A DNA stretch of 64,000 nucleotides, from contig CM018681.1 in the NCBI GenBank assembly GCA_009363875.1, positions 40,303,010 to 40,367,009 of the forward strand, read 5' to 3'. Shown one piece after another: positions 11,591 through 25,306 of the stretch; within the stretch, counting starts at the first letter, position 1; the number at the start of each line of letters is the position of its first letter. A model generated the notes under the pieces. The model did not search any database. It was not told where the DNA came from and saw only the letters and a list, made by a program, of their open reading frames with translations. Made by a program: the position numbers and the translations under genes. Source of the stretch: Mikania micrantha (Eukaryota > Streptophyta > Magnoliopsida > Asterales > Asteraceae).

Positions 11591-14148
11591 TGTAACATCT
11601 GTGAAAATCCCAGGTAAAATCCATATTAAGATCATACTTATCTTGTCATTACGAACAAAAACCAAGTATTACGTAAGTTGAGTCGATGGTATTTAAACAA
11701 ACTAAGAAACCATGATCAGTCATGGGTTTCAGATGTCGTAATGCGTATAAAAAAAAAAAAAAACAATCAAGAAATAACTATGGGGTCTTCGAAATATTTA
11801 ATAAAATAAACTATTTACAACCATGCCCGGGAATAAATGGCCCGCGATCAGCCCAGGGCGCCCGTGTCCCCGGCCTTCATCTTCGGCAACACCCGAGCCG
11901 CGGCCAGGCCGCCCGGCCTCACTCCTCGGCAATTGCAGGTCGCGACCCACCTTGGCGGCCCACTTCCTCGGCAGTCTCCTCGGCAACTCCAAGCCGCGAC
12001 CAGGCCATGCGGCCGAGTCCGCGGCCAAGCCGCTCGTGCCATTCGCCCGGCCATGCGCTCGTGCCTTCGGCCATCCGGCCCATGACTTCGGATGGTGCCA
12101 GCATGCCACCGCCCAGCACCACTCGGCCTTCCGGCCCCTCGGCCAGGCCGCTCGGCCAAGCCGGCCCCTCGACCAGCACCATATAAATTTTAAACATTGC
12201 ATTTTGCCCTAAACTTTATGGATTAGTATTTTATGACCCAAATCTCTATTTTATAAATAATATTACACATTTTATTTATAACAATTGAAAGAAACTCTTT
12301 CACTAATTAAATTTTAATCAAAAACCTTAATTAAACATAATCATTTTACTTTTAACCTACTAACCTATATCCCCACACTTTTGCCCCCTTCCAACATTTG
12401 TGTCCCCCTCTCCCACTCCTCTCTTGAACGGCCAAAGGACCTTCCCCATGGCACCCCCTCTCCAAAATTTCAACTATAAATACCAAACTTCATCCTTCCT
12501 TAATCCTTTGCACCAAATCCATTTTCTTTGGATTTCAAATTCTATCTCCCTAATTCACCTCTCTTGAAATCTTTCTAAGATTTTCAAGGTAATTCTCATT
12601 TAAACTAAATGTTCTTACATGATTTACATTATGTCTTCTACTTCTTCTTCTTCATCATCTTCTTCTAATCCTCTAAATTCTAAGTTGTTACCATGCTTGA
12701 TAACACAAAGGTTTGTGTGTTGTGAGGTTTCCTAATGACGGGTTTTATGACAAGTAACCTATGATCAACCCATGCACAAACATACTTTCAAGTCATGAAT
12801 TCTTGCAATATTGATAACAAAAAGGTTTGTGTGTTTGTTCTTCACCAAGCATCCAAGCATACCTTCAATATTTGCCTTATTATATTAAATGTTGATAACA
12901 CAAAGGTTTTGTATAATTATGGGTCTTTAATCAAAGATCAACAACTATACAAAACATACTTTCAACATTTACCATATTTTAGGTTTGTAGCATTTTGATT
13001 TAATACATTCACAAAATATATACTTGTAATTATTCAAACATATTACTTGAATGTTATTAACCTATTACATAAAAGAAATAAATCTATAAACCTTATTCCT
13101 AAACTTGATTATACGCATTACAAATTTAATCATTTTAAACCATCTTTGGTTTCATTATTTACTATTAGACCATCTGTGGTCCTATTATTATTAAACCATC
13201 CGTGGTTTCATTCGTAATTTGGTACGACTCAAAATAAAGAGTCGATTAAAATGTCAAATTAAAAAGCGAACTGTGTTATGGCTTAGTATCATTATTAAGT
13301 TGGAAGATAACAAGTTCGAGTAACGTATTATCATTTCTTATATGACTTAATGAAAGTCATGACTTTGCAACAACCCCAATCTATTAATCGGGTTAACGCA
13401 TTTTTATAAAAATACTAAATATTAAATCCATCGTAAAACTCAACAAAAGTATATTTTCCTTATTATAGGGGTTTGAAGTTCGTGGTGACCCTCAAGATCT
13501 TATTATCAATCACCTTCTATCATTCTACTACTAGTGAGTTTCATAGCCCCTCTTTTATTTTAATATTTTGGGGTGGAATACATGCTAGAAATCTTTACAT
13601 CCATATGTGTTTAATTGAAATAGGCATTTTTGTGATTACTTGAGTATACGTGTTTCTATCGTTTAAACTTCTTTAATATTCATGATGTACATTAATAATA
13701 TTTTGAGTGAAGTATACGTTTGACATCGTTTAAACTCATAATCATAAAATGCATGCTTTATGGTTAACCATTATTGGATGTATGTTATTATAAACTCTTT
13801 TCTAACCATGCTTTATCGAGTCATAAACCTATGAACTCACCAACTATTTTTAGTTGACACTTGAGCATGTATTTCAGGAAATTAGCGTCATGGGAATATT
13901 TTGCAACAAGAAGATTTGAAGATATTGTTTAATTTAGATTAGACTATATGGAGAAATCTTTCATGTTGTATTATTTTGGTCATATCATTTTGTAAAACTC
14001 TTATTGATATGTTATTTGAATTTATATAATTCTCTTATGTATGTTTATTTGGATTATGAATGCAATTTAGTAAGTTTCTTTATAAACAATGTATTTGTAA
14101 TCCAATTTCGTCTCGCCCTCGTGATTCCGCTTTAGCGGGGGTGTGACA
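11591..14148 (+). mobile_element. Element A 3' LTR
   Basis: This is a 2558-bp copy of 3528-6090. It has the GC block at 11824-12183, TATA box tataaata at 12475-12482, stem module at about 13467-13585 and hairpin at 13841-13856. Differences seen by eye from the 5' copy are five single bases (near 12194, 12450, 12488, 12740 and 14027) and 15 rather than 20 A in the poly-A run. It ends tgtgaca, followed by ggaaa. Confidence 0.95.
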
Positions 14149-14783
14149 GGAAATGCATGTACAAGCTCATGCATGAAATGAGATCTTAAGTGGGTGTGCA
14201 TGGGAGGGTAATTTAAGAGTATTAGACAAAATTACCACATCATGATCATTAGGCTAGCATGGATAATTAACTTATATAAGTTAATGGGTTATGTCAGTAA
14301 ATGCTCATTAACTTAGTGTGGAACTATCTACATGGGATCATATACGGGCATGAATAACGATCTATTTGGAATCAAGGATAATCAATTTGGGCCTAAGTGG
14401 GCCAATGGGACTTAATTGAGTCCATAATATATTCAAAGCTTATTCAAATTCAAATAATGATGTTGTTAATAAAATTGATTGGGATTTGTTAAAATAGACA
14501 ATATAATTGTCTGGATTTTAAACAGAAAACAAAGGAAACTCTGCCGAAATTTTCTAAAGTTTAAAAGTAAGTATTGTAACTCAACTTGGGATTGGGATCT
14601 AAAAGGGTAACTAGGATAGATTAGATCTTAGATACACTTAGTACTAAGACACTTAGTTGCACACACAACAAGACCCGAACGTAGGCACGACGACTATTAC
14701 GCGTACTTATTATATTCGAATTCTTATAAAATAACTCAGGAACTGAAGAAACCTAAGCTACAAACAAGAGCGCGCAATTTGTG

Positions 14784-14867
14784 TTAGATCGTTTACATAG
14801 CAGCACAGGTGAGTTCATTGCCCCTTTTCTAACATTTTTGTTTTAATACGCGGGGCTGAGAAGCATG
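14784..14867 (+). other. Leader splice/stem module of LTR B (5' copy)
   Basis: TTAG ends at 14787, then a 21-nt interval (14788-14808), then AG|GTGAG with GT at 14809-14810. GCCCC (14820-14824) can pair with GGGGC (14852-14856) across 27 nt, followed by TGAGAAGCATG. The 3' LTR copy is at about 23684-23767. Confidence 0.5.
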
Positions 14868-14984
14868 TGTAAACTGTTTTATTTAAATTGTTTACTTAAA
14901 TGCTTTTAAATTTATATGTTTTAGAAATATAGATGTTATCCTAGACCATGTCTAGGAAGATTTTATGCAGGTTTACTAAACTTA

Positions 14985-15385
14985 TTTACTTATAAATTAA
15001 GTGAATAATCAAGTTAAACTAAATATTTCAACAAATCAAAACATGTCCAACAAATCAAACTAGACATTTTGACAAAACAAGTGGGTGAGTTTAAGGGATC
15101 AAACGAAACATTTTGACGGATCAAGTGGGTGTTTTCAACAAATCAAATAGAACATTTTTGACAAATCAAGTGGGTGAGTTCAACGAATCATACGAAACAT
15201 TTTGACAAAACAAGTGTGGGATTTCAAACGAATCAAACGAAACAATCTTTGCAAAGACAATATTCAATGTTCTACAAATCAAGTGTTTGTTGAACAACGA
15301 ATCAAGTGTACCATTGATCAATGAATCTAGTATTCTATGATCAACGAATCAAGTACATCTTGTAACAGAATCAGACGAATCAATA
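14985..15385 (+). repeat. Degenerate ATCAAGTG / CGAATCA repeats in LTR B
   Basis: Short words acaaatcaagtgggtgag, cgaatcaagtg and gaaacattttgac recur irregularly, about 20-45 bp apart. The 3' LTR copy is at about 23925-24290. It occupies the same slot (second putative intron) as other short repeats in F, K, M and C. Confidence 0.75.
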
Positions 15386-16008
15386 AATCATTTTCAAGGG
15401 AAAGCCTGGGAAATATCAGAGATAACATACGCCAAAAACAGATGAAACATAAAATCCTGCATTTCAAGAAGTCCTAGCTAGACCGTTTGACTTGTAGGTC
15501 GTATGTTTGAGGATATTTACGGTTTTCCTAACTACTAAGTACCTAGATTGACAGACTAGTCTACTCGAGTATGACCACAGGCCCCAATCATTAGGACTTA
15601 GATTTTATTAAATGTTTATTTATTTATTTAATTAAGCATTTATAACTGTTTATATAATTACTATGGTTGATCATATTGTGTGATGAACTTATGAAATCAA
15701 CATGGATTTCAAATGATTGTAATTACAGGGACGACAAACAGAAGAGTCATGGGTAAATGGTAGGGTAAAAATGCCTAATTATCATTAACAACAATGTTCT
15801 ATGCGGATTAGTATGTGGTGAGATGGCGTCTGGGCGGGGTTGTAGCCTCGACTCAGGGGTATGCCCTATACATAAGCATACCGATCTGGATGATACATGT
15901 GGAGTTAATGAGGTTAGGTTCTTTACCAAAGGAGGTTTTCGAATCATTTTCAGATCATGTTCAGATCAGTTTCAAATCATTTTCAAATGCTAAACTACAT
16001 GAACTCAC

Positions 16009-16047
16009 CAACCATGTGTTGACTTTTATTTTTGCATGACTTCTCAG
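16009..16047 (+). other. Pre-acceptor hairpin of LTR B (5' copy)
   Basis: CAAC (16009-16012), loop catgt, GTTG (16018-16021), then T-rich sequence and CAG at 16045-16047. The 3' LTR copy is at 24909-24947. Confidence 0.45.
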
Positions 16048-16404
16048 GTGACGAACAGGTCAATTAAGAAGTCATTTCTTTTGGACTAGGACTTCAGATA
16101 GAAGACTTAGTATTTTGGACCTGCATACCTTTGAAGACATCATTATACAATTTATTTTGTATATCTTGTGTAAATACAAGATAGTCATTTTATGATGTTT
16201 ACAGTAGATTTACATTGTTAAATTATAAACGATACTGATGTAATTTAACTTTGTAATTCTATTTTATTTACCATTTCTCATTTATATCATGTGCAATGTA
16301 AACAATCTGATCACTTCGATTATCACTCTCGATATCGCGCCCCGGGAACCTTCCGCCCGTCGGGGAAACCCGATCCTACCCCGCCGGCTCGGGGTGTGAC
16401 AGAT

Positions 16405-16418
16405 TGGTATCAGAGCCA
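16405..16418 (+). other. Primer binding site of element B
   Basis: tggtatcagagcca begins 3 nt after the LTR end at 16401 and is identical to that of element A. Confidence 0.95.
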
Positions 16419-16577
16419 TGGTTATAGAGAAATATAGGTCACTTATTTAAATGGTTTGGCCTAGACTATAACCTAGGGACCCTGCATGTAGAGAGAATAG
16501 GACTTAAGACTTATTTGCATATTGTCTTCTGTATTCGATCATTGCACTAACCGATAACTTTATTGGTTATGATCAGA

Positions 16578-19500
16578 ATGCCGCCGAGAAGACAGCCTCC
16601 TTTGATATAGCTACCACCACAAGACTTGGCTCCACACTCCTCCACACCGTCACCAAACGATTCACCACCACCTCCTCCACCTCCTCCTCCCCCTCTTCCA
16701 TTGATTACTCAAGCATCTGGTTCGGGCACAGCACCGACCATGGATCCTGCTACTATCGCTCTGGTGACGTTACTGAGTAGCCAGATGACAAATCAGATGA
16801 AAGAAGCAATACCGGAGATGTTCCTTCGTCTTCGTAATGAAATCCTCAACACTGGCAACACATCAGGAGAAGCCAGTGGAAATACTGGAGATTCATCTCA
16901 TTACTCCTACAAGTCCTTTGTAGGATGTAAACCACCCAGTTTTAGTGGGTCTGAAGGCGCCGTTGGATTAATCCAATGGATTGAGAAGATTGAGGCAACA
17001 TTGGATCTTTGCAGCTGCCCCGAACACCACAAGGTTCGTTACTCAGCGGGAACATTCAACAAACGGGCTCTGACCTGGTGGAATGGTCAGATCAACGCCC
17101 GAGGAAGAGAGGAAGCTATGGCAATGTCATGGGAAGACTTCAAAGCACTGTTGCGAACAAAATTTTGTCCCAAGAATGAGCTGCAGAAGTTGGAGGTTGA
17201 ACTATCGAACCATGTGATGAAGGGGGCTGATCACATGGGGTACACTACTCGTTACCACGAGTTAGTTGCTTTGGTACCAGATATGGTACCAACTCTGGAG
17301 AAAAGGATAGACCGTTATGTGGGTGGACTTCCCGCCTGCATTCAGGGCATGGTTGTTTCAGCAAACCCTACTACTGTTGAATCTGCAGTGAGACTGTCTG
17401 GGAAACTCACTGACCTCATGGTAGCCTCTGGAGTTCTAAAGAAGGAGGCTGAACCCAGTAAGAACAAAGCTGAATCTTCAAAGAAACCCTCCCATCATCA
17501 GAAGAAGAAACAGAAGACCATCAAGAACTACGCGGTGGCCACACCTCTGCAACAAATAGCAGCAACACCACAAAACCCCAACCGCAAACCCTACACTGGC
17601 ACATATCCTCTGTGTGCCAAGTGTCAGTATCACCACACTGCTGACACTCCCTGCAAACATTGCACGGGATGTGGACGGAAGGGCCATTGGGTCCAATACT
17701 GTAGGATGACACCTAATCAAGCAGTCAACAATGCTGCTTTGGCTCTTCCTCCACCAACAAATCATAACAATGGTGGATGCTATAACTGTGGCGAACAAGG
17801 CCACTTTGCGAAGAACTGCCCAAAGAAGGCTCAACCAGCAGTTCAAGCACCCCGTGGACGAGCCTTTGCTATCGGAGCACCAGCTGCACGCTAGGACCCA
17901 AATGTGGTCACTGGTACGTTTCTCTTACATGACTTTTATGCATCTGTTCTATTTGATACCGGTGCGGATCAGAGTTTTATCTCTACCGATTTTGCATGCC
18001 AACTAGATTTCATAGAGGAACAGTTAGACTTCCCTTACATTATAGAAGTAGCTAACGGGAAACAGATTACAGTTAGCACAGTTTATAGAAATTGCCCATT
18101 GACACTTAATGGTCATACATTTGCCATCGATTTGATACCGATGGAGTTGGGTAGTTTCGACATCATTGTTGGAATGGATTGGCTTTACTCTAACCGAGTA
18201 GAAGTTATCTGTTCTGAGAAACTGCTTCAAATTCCATTGCCGAGTGATCGTGTATTGGAAGTAAAAGGGGATCAAGCAAAACGAAGTGTCAAAATCATCT
18301 CTTGCATAAAGGCGCGTAAGTGTCTACAGAAGCAGTGCGTGGCGTTCTTGGCTCAGGTGGTGGAAAAGGGAAAGGAGAAGAAAAAGATTCAAGATGTACC
18401 GGTAGTGAGGGAATATCCTGAAGTGTTTCCTAAAGATCTACCAGGTTTGCCACCTGTGCGACCAGTAGAGTTTCGTATTGACTTAATTCCTGGAGCAACT
18501 CCTGTTGCTAAATCTCCTTACAGGTTAGCACCTTCAGAGATGCAGGAATTGTCTAATCAATTACAGGAGCTACTTGACAAGGGTTTCATCAGACCGAGCT
18601 ACTCACCTTGGGGAGCTCCGGTCTTGTTCGTGAAAAAGAAAGACGGGTCGTTCAGAATGTGCATAGATTACAGAGAGCTGAACAAACTAACCATCAAGAA
18701 TCGGTATCCATTGCCGAGGATTGATGATTTATTTGACCAACTGCAAGGAGCTCAATACTTCTCAAAGATTGACTTGCGGTCTGGATATCATCAGCTGAGA
18801 GTTCAAGATGAGGATATACCGAAAACGGCCTTCTGAACAAGATACGGGCATTACGAATTCATGGTGATGCCTTTCGGATTGACAAATGCACCCGCGGTTT
18901 TCATGGACCTCATGAACCGAGTGTGCAAGCCGTATTTGGATCAGTTTGTCATTGTGTTCATTGATGACATATTGATTTATTCCAAGACCAAGACAGAACA
19001 TGAGCAACATCTTAAAAAGATCTTGGAACTGTTGAAGAAAGAACAACTCTATGCTAAATTCTCTAAATGTGAATTCTGGCTAAGAGAAGTTCAATTCCTG
19101 GGTCATGTAGTCAACAGCGAAGGAATACACGTTGATCCTGCCAAGATCGAGGCGATAAAGAACTGGGATACTCCGAAGACACCGACGGAGATACGGTCTT
19201 TTCTGGGATTGGCAGGTTATTATAGAAGGTTCATCTCGAATTTTTCTAAGATAGCTCTACCACTCACCAAGTTAACCCAGAAAAGTGAACCGTTTGTCTG
19301 GGAGCAGAAACAGGAAGATGCTTTTCAGACATTGAAACAGAAACTATGTGATGCTCCAATTCTATCTCTCCCAGAGGGCTGTGATGACTTTGTTGTGTAC
19401 TGTGATGCTTCCCATCAGGGACTCGGTTGCGTGTTAATGCAACGGGACAAAGTTATAGCCTATGCATCAAGACAGTTAAAGGTTCATGAGAAGAACTACA

Positions 19501-21245
19501 CTACTCATGATCTTGAACTGGGAGCTGTAATCTTCGCACTGAAGATTTGGAGACATTATTTATATGGCACCAAGTGTACCATATTCACTGATCACAAGAG
19601 TCTGCAACACATCTTTGATCAGAAGGAGCTCAACATGCGACAACGCCGTTGGGTTGAACTTCTGAATGATTATGATTGTGTAATTAAGTATCATCTGGGA
19701 AAGGCGAACGTTGTAGCTGATGCCTTGAGCCGGAAAGAACGGGTCAAACCCCTACATGTTAGAGCAATGGGGATAACCGTGCAGACCAGTTTAAGTGACA
19801 AGATTATCCAAGAACGACAAGAAGCACTTGACCGAGGTAATTTGAAGAAGGAACTTGATTGCGGAGCAGAGAAACAGTTTGACACGAAGCCTGATGGAAT
19901 GATCTACTACCGAGAACGTATATGGATCCCGGCGGTAGATGATTTGAGAAGACTTATCTTCGATGAAGCACACAAGACTAAATACTCTGTTCACCCAGGC
20001 GCTGATAAAATGTACCAAGACTTGCGTGGATTTTATTGGTGGCCGGGGATGAAGAAAGATATAGCTGAGTATGTCGGCCAGTGTCTGACGTGTGCGAAGG
20101 TAAAGGCGGAACATCAGAGATCGTCTGGTCTACTGGAACAGCCTGAGATTCCGCTCTGGAAATGGGAACAAATAGCTATGGATTTCATTACCAAGCTACC
20201 CCGCACTTCCAGTGGTCACGATACAATTTGGGTGATTATTGACCGTCTAACCAAATCTGCTCATTTCTTGCCCATGCGTGAGACCTTCACGATGGATAAA
20301 CTGGCGAGATTGTACATCAATGAGATAGTGGTACGTCACGGTGTGCCATTGTCTATTATCTCTGATAGAGATAGCAGATTTACATCCAGGTTCTGGCAAT
20401 CACTACAGAAATCTCTAGGGACACAGTTAAATCTGAGTACAGCTTACCACCCACAAACGGATGGTCAAAGCGAACGTACTATACAGACCCTAGAGGATAT
20501 GTTAAGAACCTGTGTATTGGACTTCGGTGGGAATTGGGACTCCCATTTGCCACTGATTGAGTTCTCCTACAATAACAGTTACCACAGCAGTATCGGATGT
20601 GCACCATTCGAGGCTCTTTATGGCCGGAAATGTCGATCACCGATCTGTTGGACTGAAATTGGAGACAACCGAATAACTGGGCCAGACCTTATTCAGGAAA
20701 CCACCGACAAGATAGCTCAGATTCAAAGAAGACTACAAGCTACAAGGAGCAGACAAAAGAGTTACGCCGATAAACGACGCAAGCCGTTGGAATTCCAAGT
20801 GGGAGACCGTGTCATGTTGAAGGTATCCCCATGGAAAGGCGTTGTATGCTTTGGAAAGAAAGGCAAATTAGCACCCAGATACGTGGGACCATTCGAGATA
20901 ATCGAGCGTATTGGTCCTGTGGCGTATAGGCTGAGATTACCTGTTGAACTCAGTGGTGTACATGACGTGTTTCATGTCTCAAACTTAAAGAAATGCCTTG
21001 CTGACGACTCTCTCGTCATTCCAATCGAAGAGATTCAAGTCGATGAACAGTTGCATTTCATTGAAGAACCTTTAGAGATTATGGATCGCAAGGTTAAACA
21101 ACTGAGGCGAAGCCGTATTTCTATTGTAAAGGTTCGATGGAATTCAAGACGCGGGCCCGAGTTCACTTGGGAACGTGAAGATCACATGAAGTTAAAGTAC
21201 CCCCAGCTGTTTGAAGAGGAAGCTGTACCTGATAACAACTCTTAA
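16578..21245 (+). pseudogene. gag-pol: gag-pol polyprotein of element B, three nonsense codons
   Basis: One frame of 1556 codons starts at the ATG of MPPRRQPPL (16578), the same start as element C. It is interrupted by TAG at 16608-16610 (codon 11), TAG at 17892-17894 (codon 439, between gag and protease) and TGA at 18834-18836 (codon 753, inside RT where A has Arg). No frameshift was found. Domains by approximate codon: Pro-rich N terminus; gag core from 128; zinc knuckles near 363 (CTGCGRKGHWVQYC) and 401 (CYNCGEQGHFAKNC); protease LFDTGA near 459; RT with FIDD near 794; RNase H; integrase; chromodomain-like tail (VRWNSRRGPEFTWE). A Met at 16626 could restart gag beyond the first stop. Relative to A, B has a longer Pro-rich start and a much shorter leader. 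Confidence 0.95.
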
Positions 21246-21279
21246 ATTTCGGGACGAAATTTCTCTAACAAGGGGAGAC
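21244..21279 (+). promoter_or_regulatory. Hairpin and polypurine tract of element B
   Basis: AAATTTCG (21244-21251), loop GGA, CGAAATTT (21255-21262): a perfect 8-bp stem overlapping the pol stop codon. The purine tract aaggggaga then abuts the LTR at 21280. Confidence 0.8.
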
Positions 21280-24200
21280 TGTAACATCAGTGCCGGAACC
21301 GTTACCGGAACAGTGATCTCTACAGTACATGAACAGTAAAACAGGTACGAATCATATACATTTCAGTACGTTTCAGATTCATATCATTTATCATTGTCAT
21401 TTTGGGTTATCATAGAACAAATTCAGAAACAATTAGCAGAAACACAGTTCATAACAATGGTTCTTGAGTCAGATAATAATCCGGCAATACAGAACCATCA
21501 TGTGATTATTTGTTTAGGATTTATTATGTATAAACGTATGTGAGGCCTTACGGAACAAAACACACGAATATCGTTATGTGAATGCTAAATTGACGGGTTA
21601 TTCGTATAGGTGACGATCTGTACGAATATATCTGAAAGTTTAACGTTCTGAAGGATATTCTATAATTAGAAAACAAGATTGAAAAGTATAGTTATCGTCG
21701 TGTTTGTACGGGTGACGATTCGAACGAATACGCGCGACAACCGTACATTTCGATTTAAACAGTAAATTAATATTTTAAATTTAATAAATAGAAGATATTA
21801 GTTAATTTATTAGGAATCACAACCTTGTATAATTAAATGATTTCTAATTTTATAATCGTGTCGTTTTGTTGCGAAAACTACACGAACCGACATTTTACGC
21901 GAAACCGAATGAGACCGAACGACCGGGTATGTTGCTAAACCTTTAATGCTAGCATTTATGTCCCAACAACCTACACCAACCTCCTTCCTCATTCTCAATC
22001 TCGTCACTCTCTCTCTAGCACTCTCTCTCTCTAGAAATTTCAACATCTCTCTACGATTAGGAGCTCGATTCAAGTCGGATTCAAGCAAGATTGGTTTTAA
22101 AACGATCATCACACTACAAGGATTAAGGGAGTACAAGAATTTCACGAGATTACTCAGTGCTTTTAAGGTAAATATTCATTTTATTTTCGGGTTATAGAGG
22201 GTTTTCACGAGTTCATTGGTTTTGCCATTATAATCATCATTAAACACTTAAAATACAAGGATTACACACGTTTAGGTATTGTTAGGGATGAGTTGTGACA
22301 GGTTTAAGGTCTCAAGAAGGTGGATGGAAGCCATGGGAAGTTTCAGGTTCGTGAGACCCATTGGCCGAACCAAACAACAACCGGCTGAAACCAAGGGTTT
22401 GTTAGGCGAACCCTGTGCCGAACACTCCTTTCTGGCACGAACCCTGCATCCATCCACGAACCCTGCACCGAACCTGTGTGGTTCTGAGCCACGAACCTGT
22501 CACCTGGTCCAAAGGCCTGCAACGAACCCTGCCCCACTGGTCACCGAACCCTAATGCATTTCAACGAACCCTAGGATGCAGTTCACGAACCTGGCGCCCG
22601 CACCTAACCCTGCAACGAACCTGTAGGATCTGGGTCACGAACCCTGCAATGCTGACAACCGAACCATAGTTAGTCACCGAACCCTAATGCCGAGCCTTGG
22701 ATGTACAGCGAACCATAGAATCAGACGAATCATGTATGCATGACCATGCAGACCCACGAACCCTCAAACTAAAACAGTAGCCGAACCATTAGGGTTCGTC
22801 AAGGTTAGAAGATGGCCGAACCTATCATTGAACATAGCCGAACCTCAGGAACACTGGTGGGTTAGCCGAACCTAAGACCAACTCCTCTAAAAGGTTCGCT
22901 GCCCTGGACCACATGTCGAACCTAGGAGTGGGTTAAAGAGGTTAGTATGGACCTAGGATCAATGAGACTAATGTTATAAACTAGGAAATGGATTGTGGAC
23001 CACTAAATATAACAATCTCATGAGAAGTTGATCATATATGCATGAATGCATGGGAAATGCATGTACAAGCTCATGCATGAAATGAGATCTTAAGTGGGTG
23101 TGCATGGGAGGGTAATTTAAGAGTATTAGACAAAATTACCACATCATGATCATTAGGCTAGCATGGATAACTAACTTATATAAGTTAATGGGTTATGTCA
23201 GTAAATGCTCATTAACTTAGTGTGGAACTATCTACATGGGATCATATACGGGCATGAATAACGATCGATTTGGAATCAAGGATAATCAATTTGGGCCTAA
23301 GTGGGCCAATGGGACTTAATTGAGTCCATAATATATTCAAAGCTTATTCAAATTCAAATAATGATGTTGTTAATAAAATTGATTGGGATTTGTTAAAATA
23401 GACAATATAATTGTCTGGATTTTAAACAGAAAACAAAGGAAACTCTGCCGAAATTTTCTAAAGTTTAAAAGTATTGTAACTCAACTTGGGATTGGGATCT
23501 AAAAGGGTAACTAGGATAGATTAGATCTTAGATACACTTAGTACTAAGACACTTAGTTGCACACACAACAAGACCCGAACGTAGGCACGACGACTATTAC
23601 GCGTACTTGTTATATTCGAATTCTTATAAAATAACTCAGGAACTGAAGAAACCTAAGCTACAAACAAGAGCGCGCAATTTGTGTTAGATCGTTTACATAG
23701 CAGCACAGGTGAGTTCATTGCCCCTTTTCTAACATTTTTGTTTTAAAACGCGGGGCTGAGAAGCATGCGTAAACTGTTTTATTTAAATTGTTTACTTAAA
23801 TGCTTTTAAATTTATATGTTTTACAAATATAGATGTTATCCTAGACCATGTCTAGGAAGATTTTATGCAGGTTTACTAAACTTATTTACTTATAAATTAA
23901 GTGAATAATCAAGTTAAACTAAATATTTCAACAAATCAAAACATGTCCAACAAATCAAACTAGACATTTTGACAAAACAAGTGGGTGAGTTTAAGGGATC
24001 AAACGAAACATTTTGACGGATCAAGTGGGTGTTTTCAACAAATCAAATAGAACATTTTTGACAAATCAAGTGGGTGAGTTCAACGAATCATACGAAACAT
24101 TTTGACTAAACAAGTGTGGGATTTCAAACGAATCAAACGAAACAATCTTTGCAAAGACAATATTCAATGTTCTACAAATCAAGTGTTTGTTGAACAACGA

Positions 24201-25301
24201 ATCAAGTGTCCCATTGATCAATGAATCTAGTATTCTATGATCAACGAATCAAGTACATCTTGTAACAGAATCAGACGAATCAATAAATCATTTTCAAGGG
24301 AAAGCCTGGGAAATATCAGAGATAACATACGCCAAAAACAGATGAAACATAAAATCCTGCATTTCAAGAAGTCCTAGCTAGACCGTTTGACTTGTAGGTC
24401 GTATGTTTGAGGATATTTACGGTTTTCCTAACTACTAAGTACCTAGATTGACAGACTAGTCTACTCGAGTATGACCACAGGCCCCAATCATTAGGACTTA
24501 CATTTTATTAAATGTTTATTTATTTATTTAATTAAGCATTTATAACTGTTTATATAATTACTATGGTTGATCATATTGTGTGATGAACTTATGAAATCAA
24601 CATGGATTTCAAATGATTGTAATTACAGGGACGACAAACAGAAGAGTCATGGGTAAATGGTAGGGTAAAAATGCCTAATTATCATTAACAACAATGTCCT
24701 ATGCGGATTAGTATGTGGTGGGATGGAGTCTGGGCGGGGTTGTAGCCTCGACTCAGGGGTATGCCCTATACATAAGCATACCGATCTGGATGATACATGT
24801 GGAGTTAATGAGGTTAGGGTCTTTACCAAAGGAGGTTTTCGAATCATTTTCAGATCATGTTCAGATCAGTTTCAAATCATTTTCAAATGCTAAACTACAT
24901 GAACTCACCAACCATGTGTTGACTTTTATTTTTGCATGACTTCTCAGGTGACGAACAGGTCAATTAAGAAGTCATTTCTTTTGGACTAGGACTTTAGATA
25001 GAAGACTTAGTATTTTGGACCTGCATACTTTTGAAGACATCATTATACAATTTATTTTGTATATCTTGTGTAAATACAAGATAGTCATTTTATGATGTTT
25101 ACAGTAGATTTACATTGTTAAATTATAAACGATACTGATGTAATTTAACTTTGTAATTCTATTTTATTTACCATTTCTCATTTATATCATGTGCAATGTA
25201 AACAATCTGATCACTTCGATTATCACTCTCGATATCGCGCCCCGGGAACCTTCCGCCCGTCGGGGAAACCCGATCCTACCCCGCCGGCTCGGGGTGTGAC
25301 A
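21280..25301 (+). mobile_element. Element B 3' LTR (uninterrupted)
   Basis: This 4022-bp intact copy serves as the empty-site reference for A's insertion (near 23051). It carries the CGAACC array (22346-22924), leader module (23684-23767), repeat region (23925-24290) and hairpin (24909-24947). It ends tgtgaca followed by tgaac. It has 6 extra bases near 23005 and lacks 4 bases near 23470 relative to the 5' copy. Confidence 0.95.
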
Positions 25302-25306
25302 TGAAC
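25302..25306. repeat. Target site duplication of element B (right copy, tgaac)
   Basis: Matches 1751-1755. Confidence 0.95.

Larger units (their letters stand above)
3528..14148 (+). mobile_element. Ty3/gypsy chromovirus A (Tekay/Del-like), nested in LTR of B
   Basis: This is a complete 10.6-kb element: 5' LTR 3528-6090, primer site 6094-6107, gag-pol 7027-11556, purine tract before 11591, 3' LTR 11591-14148, duplication ggaaa. The LTRs differ by about five substitutions plus a poly-A length change (20 versus 15 A), which accounts for the whole 5-bp length difference. This is the youngest insertion in the window. It is co-oriented with B and C. Confidence 0.97.
14154..16401 (+). mobile_element. 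Element B 5' LTR, right part
   Basis: It continues the LTR from 3527 and matches 23053-25301. It contains a short run of ttgggcc/gtgggcc words (about 14379-14405), the microexon-donor-stem module, the ATCAAGTG repeat region, the pre-acceptor hairpin and the GC-rich end cgccggctcggggtgtgaca. No gene is seen; open frames such as 15815-16039 are repeated in the 3' LTR. Confidence 0.95.
1756..25301 (+). mobile_element. Ty3/gypsy chromovirus B (Tekay/Del-like), with element A nested in its 5' LTR
   Basis: This is a complete LTR retrotransposon: TG..CA LTRs, a 5-bp target duplication tgaac, a primer site at 16405, one gag-pol frame and a polypurine tract at 21270-21279. Without element A it is about 12.9 kb. 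The two LTRs (4020 and 4022 bp after removing A) differ by roughly 30 substitutions and two small indels by eye, about 0.8%. It is therefore fairly young but older than A (about 0.2%), as the nesting requires. All gag-pol disruptions are nonsense codons; I saw no frameshift. Confidence 0.95.
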
